Below, in pieces: positions 1 through 3,930 of a stretch of 7,323 bases of DNA (positions within the stretch are counted from its first letter, which is position 1; every line of letters begins with the position of its first letter). The stretch is from Thermodesulfobacteriota bacterium (GTDB taxonomy: Bacteria > Desulfobacterota > DSM-4660 > Desulfatiglandales > HGW-15), in the NCBI GenBank assembly GCA_025454125.1, contig JALOPA010000080.1, forward strand, positions 1 to 7,323, given 5' to 3'. Position numbers and translations under genes: made by a program. A model generated the notes under the pieces. It did no database searches. It saw nothing but the letters and a program-made list of their open reading frames with translations, and had not been told where the DNA came from.

Positions 1-27
1 CATACATGGAGGGGGATCCTGTGCCGA

Positions 28-282
28 TCAGGAAACGGACTCGGGAAAAGGCTTGCCGCACTCGCTGCACTTGCCTTCGACAATGATGCCCGTGCAGTTT
101 CCGTCAGGACAGAGCACTCGGTTTTCAAGGTCCAGCCCTTCGTCCGCATCGCCCGCTCCGCTTGCCTCTGATTTAAAGGATGCGCCGCAGGTCATGCAGT
201 AGCGGCTCTCACCCGGAACCTGGGAACCACACTCCGGGCACATTTTGCCAGGGATCTCTTGATGACAGTGAGGACATTCCAT
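28..282 (-). CDS. Small multi-zinc-ribbon protein (84 aa)
   Basis: The protein carries five CxxC-like knuckles: CPHC at residues 3-6, CPEC at 15-18, CMTC at 29-32, CPDGNC at 58-63 and CSEC at 72-75. A charged Gly/Ala/Asp/Glu-rich linker at about 38-52 separates the first three from the last two. This resembles double zinc ribbon proteins, whose cysteine pairs bind structural zinc; no enzymatic function can be read. The ATG at 280-282 is preceded by a weak GAGAAGA site. The gene lies 15 nt after the FmdB-type gene stop codon on the same strand, so the two are probably co-transcribed from the promoter at 502-529. The odd number of knuckles means one pair may be unpartnered, or the protein may dimerise or hold a degenerate site. 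Molecular role unknown; that it is a real gene is well supported by the cysteine pattern and context. Confidence 0.85.
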   Translation of the reverse strand: MECPHCHQEIPGKMCPECGSQVPGESRYCMTCGASFKSEASGAGDADEGLDLENRVLCPDGNCTGIIVEGKCSECGKPFPESVS

Positions 283-297
283 AGTCTATCTTCTCGG

Positions 298-462
298 CTA
301 GCTTTTTTTGGATGTCTTGACCTGGAAGGGCATGATTTCCTGTTTGACCTTGGTGCTCTTGCACTTGGGGCACCGGAATTTCATCTTCTCGTATTCTGAA
401 ATGGACAGCATGAGGTTGAACTTGCCGCCGCACTTTTCACACCTGAAATCGTAACTGGGCAT
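298..462 (-). CDS. FmdB-family zinc ribbon protein (54 aa)
   Basis: This short gene begins at the ATG complementary to 460-462 and ends with TAG at 298-300. It starts MPSYDFRCEKC and has two cysteine pairs, C8-C11 (CEKC) and C31-C34 (CPKC), spaced as in the FmdB/CxxC_CXXC_SSSS regulatory-protein family of single zinc ribbons. The tail from about residue 35 is rich in Lys, Thr and Ser. AAGGAG lies 8 nt before the ATG, a strong ribosome binding site, and a near-consensus promoter sits upstream. FmdB was named for a putative regulator of a formamidase operon; members are widespread and mostly uncharacterised, so a regulatory role here is only inherited from the family name. It is the first gene of a two-gene operon with the zinc-ribbon gene at 28-282. 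Confidence 0.9.
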   Translation of the reverse strand: MPSYDFRCEKCGGKFNLMLSISEYEKMKFRCPKCKSTKVKQEIMPFQVKTSKKS

Positions 463-501
463 GGAGAGTCTCCTTCATGTGAAAGAGGATTTCGAGTTCA
501 G

Positions 502-529
502 ATAATAATGTTTTTGTGCCGTTTGTCAA
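502..529 (-). promoter_or_regulatory. Sigma70-type promoter for the FmdB/zinc-ribbon operon
   Basis: On the minus strand there is a perfect -35 TTGACA (524-529), a 16-nt spacer and a -10 TATTAT (502-507). This predicts a transcript start near 495 and a leader of about 33 nt ending in the AAGGAG site of the FmdB gene. An imperfect dyad (TGCCG and CGGCA, arms 5 bp) straddles the -35 element and could be an operator; this is inference. Confidence 0.7.
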
Positions 530-548
530 CCGGCATGGCAAGGCCTGC

Positions 549-1121
549 TCAAGGCCAATCGATGAGCGTGCCGATGTCGCCCCAGCCCCTGACCACGTGG
601 TAGGGATGAGGTTTTCTGTTCCAGGGCTGCTCAAAAAGGATCGGGGTGATGCCGTTCTCATCGAGCAGAGGGCAGGTGTCCAGCCGGTCCTCCACAAAGT
701 ACTTGAACCCCTTCTCGAGAAGCACAGGGATCTTCTCGGTGTGAACGCCGGTCACCTCCACCCGGATTCGGTTCCTTTCCACCTCGGGGAGATGGTGTTC
801 GACCCAGTCCAGGATCGGTTTCTTTTGAGGTCTCGCCGTGACAAAATGAAGAGGAGCGAACAGAGAGAGTCTGGTCAGGACTTCCACGGCGCCGGAGATC
901 GGCACCACCCCGCTTTCCAGAGGAGCCTCGATCAGGGTCTGAACAATGGCGTCGCTCTCCTCTTCATCCATATCGAGGACCTTCATGAAATCGTACTCGG
1001 TGATGTCTTCGTATCCGAAGGAGTAACCATATTCGGTGCGGGCTTTGTCGACAAAAAGATGAAAGGTGTCGGCGAAGACCCCGTCCACATCAAAGGCGAT
1101 TTCGTGAGGAGGAATTCTCAT
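549..1121 (-). CDS. HAD-superfamily phosphatase-like protein (NT5C/YqfW type), 190 aa
   Basis: The N-terminus carries HAD motif I, DVDGVFADT, with D11 as expected nucleophile and D13 as acid/base. Motif II is FVTARP (T95). Lysines at 130 or 140 could supply motif III, and E144-D145 in YFVEDRLD form motif IV. A helical cap of about residues 20-80 follows motif I. The layout matches the 5'(3')-deoxyribonucleotidase-like and YqfW-like branch of the HAD fold, which are small phosphohydrolases; the substrate cannot be told from sequence. The frame stays open to a TTG at 1161-1163 (204 aa), but the ATG at 1119-1121 has GGAG 10 nt upstream and starts just before the conserved domain, so I prefer it. 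It follows the PgeF-type gene on the same strand, separated by an inverted repeat that may break the transcript. Confidence 0.88.
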   Translation of the reverse strand: MRIPPHEIAFDVDGVFADTFHLFVDKARTEYGYSFGYEDITEYDFMKVLDMDEEESDAIVQTLIEAPLESGVVPISGAVEVLTRLSLFAPLHFVTARPQKKPILDWVEHHLPEVERNRIRVEVTGVHTEKIPVLLEKGFKYFVEDRLDTCPLLDENGITPILFEQPWNRKPHPYHVVRGWGDIGTLIDWP

Positions 1122-1227
1122 TGTGTCCAATCTCCAGATCCGATACCGGCCCGAAAACTCCAAGGCGTGTCTGGTGCCTATAGCATCTTTACCTCAAGCC
1201 CTGCCATAAGAAAAACCTAAAAGCAAT

Positions 1228-1299
1228 CACGAAAACACGAAAGGGGGAAAACACGAAAAAGAGAGATTTTTCGTGGCTTCGTCCCTTCGTGCTTTCGTG
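1228..1299. repeat. Inverted repeat with 33-bp arms of CACGAAAA-like 8-mers
   Basis: The left arm (1228-1260) and the reverse complement of the right arm (1267-1299) match at 27 of 33 positions without gaps, around a 6-nt centre (gagaga). Each arm is built from consecutive 8-mers: CACGAAAA, CACGAAAG, GGGGAAAA, CACGAAAA in the left arm, with point changes in the right. A transcript would form a long hairpin on either strand. It lies between the pgeF-type stop and the HAD gene start. Similar TTTCGTG-rich intergenic repeats occur in many environmental bacterial genomes (from memory). No coding capacity was seen in it. Confidence 0.85.
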
Positions 1300-1360
1300 G
1301 TAGGGTTTTCTTTCTCGATCTTAACGGTCTTTTGACGGCGCCGTTCAGAAGTCATCCGCT

Positions 1361-2170
1361 TCACGGTTTGAGCATCACCACCGTGGCGAATCTCCCTGTC
1401 CGGCCTTCGCCCCGGTAAGAGTAGAAGAGATCGGTCCTGCACCGGGTGCACCCGTTCGCAGATTCAATGTGCTCGTCTTTGAGCCCGGAGGCCAAAAGCT
1501 GGGAGCGGCTGACCGCCCAAAGGTCAAAGTGATTGTCCCGGATCATGAAGGCCCTGAAACTCTCCGGGAAGATCTCCCGGTGGGTGACGAATTCCGCACA
1601 GCACGGGCCGAGAGAAGGCCCTACGGCCGCTCTCAGGAGGGAGGGATCACACCCGAACTCCGCTTTCATGGCGGCGATGACCGCGCTGAGGAGGCCGTTG
1701 ACGCTCCCTCTCCAGCCGCAATGCACGTTCGAAATCACTTGCCTCACAGGGTCGTAAACGATCACCGCCTGACAATCCGCCTGCTTCACGAGAAGGGCCA
1801 CGCCGGGAAGATCGGTGATCATCGCGTCCGCTGTGAAAGGGCCTGCGTCGTCCCGGAAGTTGTTCTCACGCAAGATCTTGATGGTTTTGCCGTGGACCTG
1901 GTTCATGAATCGGAGAGACCCGGCGCCGGTGATTTCGCGGATGATGGAAAGATTGGTCTCCACGTGCTCCGGGTTGTCCCCTGTGCTGAAGCTGACATTG
2001 AGGCTGCGGAACGCGGAGTCGCTCACCCCGCCCCTCCTTGTGAAGACAAAATGAGAGAGGGCAGGGAATGCCGAGAGGCCCGGAAACTGAAAGAAAGGCA
2101 CGTCACGTTCGGAGGGCGCAAGGCCTTGGTCATGGAGCATGGATAAGTAGAAAGTCTTTTTCTCTAGCAT
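1361..2170 (-). CDS. pgeF: Polyphenol oxidase/laccase-domain protein, PgeF (YfiH) family
   Basis: This is a complete YfiH/DUF152-fold protein. Family landmarks, numbered from the longest ATG frame at 2200, are TRRGGVS (54-60), GDNPEHV (74-80), NQVHGK (100-105), KQADCQAV (139-146), NVHCGWRG (158-165), GPSLGPCC (194-201) and DLFYSYR near the C-terminus. The metal-site residues of the family fit H103, C143 and H160. PgeF is described in E. coli as a peptidoglycan editing factor that removes mis-incorporated L-Ser from muropeptide precursors; relatives have purine nucleoside or laccase-like activity. Start choice is uncertain: the ATG at 2200 lies in a TTGAACAT repeat with no ribosome site; the ATG at 2170 (chosen, 269 aa) has GAGG 12 nt upstream; the ATG at 2140 would give 259 aa. 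The conserved fold begins only about residue 35 of the longest frame. It lies downstream of the SRP RNA on the same strand, with no clear promoter of its own. Confidence 0.92.
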   Translation of the reverse strand: MLEKKTFYLSMLHDQGLAPSERDVPFFQFPGLSAFPALSHFVFTRRGGVSDSAFRSLNVSFSTGDNPEHVETNLSIIREITGAGSLRFMNQVHGKTIKILRENNFRDDAGPFTADAMITDLPGVALLVKQADCQAVIVYDPVRQVISNVHCGWRGSVNGLLSAVIAAMKAEFGCDPSLLRAAVGPSLGPCCAEFVTHREIFPESFRAFMIRDNHFDLWAVSRSQLLASGLKDEHIESANGCTRCRTDLFYSYRGEGRTGRFATVVMLKP

Positions 2171-2192
2171 GCGGGAAAAAACCCTCAAGCCA

Positions 2193-2214
2193 TTGAACAT
2201 TGGTCGTTGAACAT
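2193..2214. repeat. Two-copy TTGAACAT direct repeat
   Basis: The 8-mer TTGAACAT occurs at 2193-2200 and again at 2207-2214, a 14-nt period, with a related TTCGAAG just upstream. It resembles the TTGAACATTGAACG-type short tandem arrays found between genes in deltaproteobacteria-like genomes (from memory). The most distal possible ATG of the pgeF frame falls inside it. Confidence 0.5.
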
Positions 2215-2260
2215 CGGGGATTGAAAAGCGTTCGAAGAAACAACGAGGCAGGGTGCAAGG

Positions 2261-2280
2261 ATAAAAAGCCTTGGTCGTGC
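2261..2280 (-). terminator. Probable 3' end/terminator of the SRP RNA
   Basis: On the minus strand the 3' arm of the terminal helix (GCACGACCAAGG, 2269-2280) is followed directly by C and five T residues (2263-2267). The stem partner is the RNA's own distant 5' end, so this is not a classical local hairpin terminator, but the U-run fits the expected RNA 3' end. Confidence 0.45.
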
Positions 2281-2541
2281 ATCCTTTTTCGAATCCTCAG
2301 GAGCGTGTCTTAACCGGCCTGAGAAAAAGTAGAGAGCAGCACGACACAGACCGCATTACTTACCGCTGCTTCCTTCCGGACCTGACGGGGTTCGTAACCG
2401 TCTGTCACGTGAGGTCCACTCCATCGTCAGAACCGGTCAGGGTCAGTGCTGATGAGGGATTCTCTAAAAGGACTTTCGACCCCGCATAAGCGGATTTCGG
2501 GTTGTAGGGCACCGCTAGCTCCCCATCTAGCACGACCAAGG
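2269..2541 (-). ncRNA. ffs: Signal recognition particle RNA, large (Alu-containing) bacterial type
   Basis: The minus strand holds the SRP hallmark GTCAGGTCCGGAAGGAAGCAGC in 2365-2386, the helix 8 GGAA tetraloop region that binds the Ffh M domain. The ends pair perfectly over 12 bp: CCTTGGTCGTGC (2541-2530) with GCACGACCAAGG (2280-2269). Helix 5 is supported by TCCTTTT (2472-2466) with AAAAGGA (2288-2282), GAATCCCTCA with TGAGGATTC (2299-2291, one bulge), CAGCAC with GTGCTG, and CAGAC with GTCTG flanking helix 8. The 5' part has Alu-domain signatures like those of B. subtilis scRNA: GGGGAGCTAGCGGTGCCC and a CCCG/CGGG hairpin holding AATCCGCT in its loop. The length of 273 nt fits the large class and is far above the roughly 114-nt E. 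coli 4.5S RNA. The RNA directs ribosome-nascent chains to the membrane with Ffh and FtsY; the Alu part is associated with translation arrest. The 5' helix begins 4 nt after the HU stop codon. Confidence 0.97.
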
Positions 2542-2545
2542 ACGA

Positions 2546-2821
2546 CTAAATATCGACTCTGTCCTTGAGCTCTTTTCCCACTTTGAAGAAGGGGAGTTTC
2601 TTTGAGGCGACGTTGATGATTTCGCCCGTCTTGGGATTCCTCCCCTGGTATCCCTCGTAGTTCTTGATCTTGAAACTGCCAAAGCCTCGGATCTCGACTC
2701 GTTCCCCCTTGATGAGGGCTTTTTCCATATCACCGAAAACCGTGTTCACCACTTCTTCCGCTTTCTTGAGGGCGAGGTTTTCAGACTTGGCAAGGGCCTC
2801 TATCAGTTGTGATTTGTTCAT
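2546..2821 (-). CDS. HU/IHF-family DNA-binding protein (91 aa)
   Basis: Full-length member of the histone-like HU/IHF family, which are dimeric minor-groove binders that bend DNA. The dimerising helices occupy residues 3-38 and are followed by GERVEIRGFGSF (39-50). The beta-arm tip RNPKTG (61-66) includes the intercalating proline P63. The C-terminal helix is FFKVGKELKDRV (78-89). RGFGSF and GKELKDR resemble IHF-beta, but HU of deltaproteobacterial type looks the same, and no IHF-alpha gene is in the window, so I do not choose between them. GGAGAGGA precedes the ATG by about 5 nt. A promoter sits at 2908-2936, predicting a leader of roughly 80 nt. The SRP RNA follows the stop codon almost immediately, suggesting shared transcription or an SRP promoter buried in this reading frame. 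Confidence 0.96.
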   Translation of the reverse strand: MNKSQLIEALAKSENLALKKAEEVVNTVFGDMEKALIKGERVEIRGFGSFKIKNYEGYQGRNPKTGEIINVASKKLPFFKVGKELKDRVDI

Positions 2822-2907
2822 AGGTTCCTCTCCGATCTAAGAACGTTTCAAGATTCCCTTAGGCCTCAGAGAAAAAGAGCTAAGACCAGAAGCGCAAATT
2901 GCACATG

Positions 2908-2936
2908 AAAATAATAAATTCAATCCCTTAAGTCAA
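2908..2936 (-). promoter_or_regulatory. Sigma70-type promoter for the HU gene
   Basis: On the minus strand there is a -35 TTGACT (2931-2936), a 17-nt AT-rich spacer and a -10 TATTTT (2908-2913). The predicted start is near 2901, about 80 nt before the HU ATG. An overlapping TATTAT at 2911-2916 would leave only a 14-nt spacer and is less likely. Confidence 0.6.
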
Positions 2937-3037
2937 GTCCTAATCCAAATTTTGTTAACGGAAAAAATGGATTTGAGGGGATGTTGTGAGCTGCCGTCGT
3001 CCAAGGAAGTCGGAAAGGGTTGTGAAAGTAAAACTCG

Positions 3038-3066
3038 TTGATATATTTCCGCTTTTATTGTAATAA
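3038..3066 (+). promoter_or_regulatory. Sigma70-type promoter for cmk
   Basis: TTGATA (3038-3043) and TAATAA (3061-3066) are separated by exactly 17 nt in an AT-rich stretch. The predicted start is near 3073, giving a structured leader of about 93 nt before the GTG of cmk. It diverges from the HU promoter about 100 bp away. Confidence 0.65.
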
Positions 3067-3113
3067 GATTCTTCATTCGCCTTTGCCGAGCTTGCCGGCC
3101 TCGGGCGGGAGAC

Positions 3114-3131
3114 CCCGCAACTTGTTGCGGG
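3114..3131 (+). other. Leader hairpin with CUUG tetraloop upstream of cmk
   Basis: CCCGCAA-CTTG-TTGCGGG is a perfect 7-bp stem around a CUUG tetraloop, a stable RNA fold. It is not followed by a T-run, so it is unlikely to be an intrinsic terminator. A second small stem, CCGAG (3086-3090) with CTCGG (3100-3104), lies upstream. Together they would make the cmk 5' leader structured; whether this regulates anything is unknown. Confidence 0.6.
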
Positions 3132-3165
3132 AAGCTTCATTCTGTTCTCAGGGGGAGTAGGGGCA

Positions 3166-3849
3166 GTGGCCAAAACGATTACCATCGACGGTCCTGCTGG
3201 ATCGGGAAAAAGCACGGTCAGCCGGCTTCTTGCGAAGAGGCTCGGGTATCTTTATTTGGACACAGGAGCGATGTACCGCGGCGTGGCTCTCCAGGCCAAA
3301 AGGAAAAGTGTTGATCTCAAAGATACCGGGAGAATCAGCAAGATTTGCAGAGACCTGAACCTGCACTTTAAGACCCTGGACGGGGTCACTCGCCTGTTTC
3401 TGGGGCAAGAAGATATCTCTTCAGCCATTCGAAGCCCGGAAATGGATATGCTGTCGTCGGCTGTTTCGGCCGTCAAAGAGGTCAGGGAAGCGATGACCTT
3501 GCTCCAGCGGAAAATGGGGGAAAAGCAGGATCTCGTGGCCGAGGGCAGGGACATGGGAACCGTGGTTTTCCCTGGTGCGGAGTGGAAGTTCTTCCTGGAT
3601 GCCGAGCCCGGGGTCAGGGCCGGCCGAAGGTATCTGGAGAGACGGGAGCGAGGGGAATCGGTTTCCAGGCAGGACGTGGAAACAGAACTCCGGAAAAGGG
3701 ATGATCAGGACAGGACCCGTGCTTTGGCTCCCCTGGTGCCTGCTGAGGACGCCATCGTGGTGGACACGACGGCCCTCACCGCGGAGCAGGTGGTCGAAAA
3801 AATGCTCAACACCATGAAGAAAGGGCACAAAAAAACCTTTAAGGAATAG
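3166..3849 (+). CDS. cmk: Cytidylate kinase (CMP/dCMP kinase)
   Basis: Transfers phosphate from ATP to CMP or dCMP, supplying CDP and dCDP in the cytoplasm. The P-loop is GPAGSGKST (9-17). LDTGAMYRG (31-39) is the nucleoside-binding region. GRDMGTVVFPGA (127-138) contains R128 and D129, which by my alignment correspond to the CMP-contacting R131/D132 of the E. coli enzyme. RDDQDRTRALAPL (178-190) is the lid and substrate region, with D182 and R185 spaced like E. coli D185 and R188. The 227-aa length is normal for the family. The start is GTG at 3166, with GGGGGAG 8 nt upstream and a typical AKTITIDGPAGSGKS beginning. It is first in a plus-strand cluster with rpsA and sppA. In many proteobacteria cmk is adjacent to rpsA; the ispH gene that sits between them in some related genomes (from memory) is absent here. 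Confidence 0.98.
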   Translation: MAKTITIDGPAGSGKSTVSRLLAKRLGYLYLDTGAMYRGVALQAKRKSVDLKDTGRISKICRDLNLHFKTLDGVTRLFLGQEDISSAIRSPEMDMLSSAVSAVKEVREAMTLLQRKMGEKQDLVAEGRDMGTVVFPGAEWKFFLDAEPGVRAGRRYLERRERGESVSRQDVETELRKRDDQDRTRALAPLVPAEDAIVVDTTALTAEQVVEKMLNTMKKGHKKTFKE

Positions 3850-3850
3850 G

Positions 3851-3879
3851 TTGAATTTTCCTTTGCCGTCTGCTAATAG
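3851..3879 (+). promoter_or_regulatory. Sigma70-type promoter for rpsA
   Basis: TTGAAT (3851-3856), a 17-nt spacer and TAATAG (3874-3879) lie immediately after the cmk stop codon; TAGAAT at 3877-3882 is an alternative -10. The predicted start is near 3886, about 45 nt before the rpsA ATG, so S1 can be made independently of cmk. Confidence 0.6.
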
Positions 3880-3907
3880 AATAGTTTTTGGTGGGCTCAA
3901 GGAGAAT

Positions 3908-3922
3908 ATGATCAGGGGGTAA
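3908..3922 (+). other. Possible four-codon leader frame (MIRG) before rpsA
   Basis: ATG ATC AGG GGG TAA follows AAGGAG (3899-3904) by only 3 nt, a close but strong Shine-Dalgarno match. It ends 8 nt before the rpsA ATG in a different frame, and its AGG GGG codons double as part of the rpsA ribosome site. It may be chance; see findings. Confidence 0.25.
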
Positions 3923-3930
3923 CGGGTTGA

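Larger units (their letters stand above)
2822..3165. other. Divergent intergenic region between HU and cmk
   Basis: These 344 nt contain no convincing gene. They hold the two outward promoters and the cmk leader hairpin listed separately. The central part is AT-rich. No ribosome-site-linked reading frame of family character is seen, and no riboswitch class is recognised. Confidence 0.7.

Noticed and set aside
1..27. A possible start of another minus-strand gene at the left edge (ATG at 5-7)
   Set aside because: Only two codons are inside the window and the upstream ribosome site is poor, so it cannot be supported.
1160..1200. A sigma54-like TGGCAGGGCTTGAG upstream of the HAD gene on the minus strand
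   Set aside because: The GG and GC dinucleotides do not have the required spacing for -24/-12, and the -12 GC is missing.
516..1220. A 234-codon plus-strand frame opposite the HAD gene
   Set aside because: The minus strand encodes intact HAD motifs with a ribosome site; the plus frame shows no recognisable domain.
1469..2146. A 225-codon plus-strand frame opposite pgeF
   Set aside because: The minus strand carries all PgeF motifs. The plus frame is the usual shadow, rich in Arg, Pro, Glu and Ala.
2271..2489. A 72-codon plus-strand frame at 2271-2489
   Set aside because: It lies inside the SRP RNA on the opposite strand. RNA pairing constraints explain the sequence better than a protein does.
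3114..3131. Hairpin before cmk as an intrinsic terminator or attenuator
   Set aside because: The stem is perfect but no T-run follows on the plus strand, and no alternative anti-terminator pairing was found by eye.
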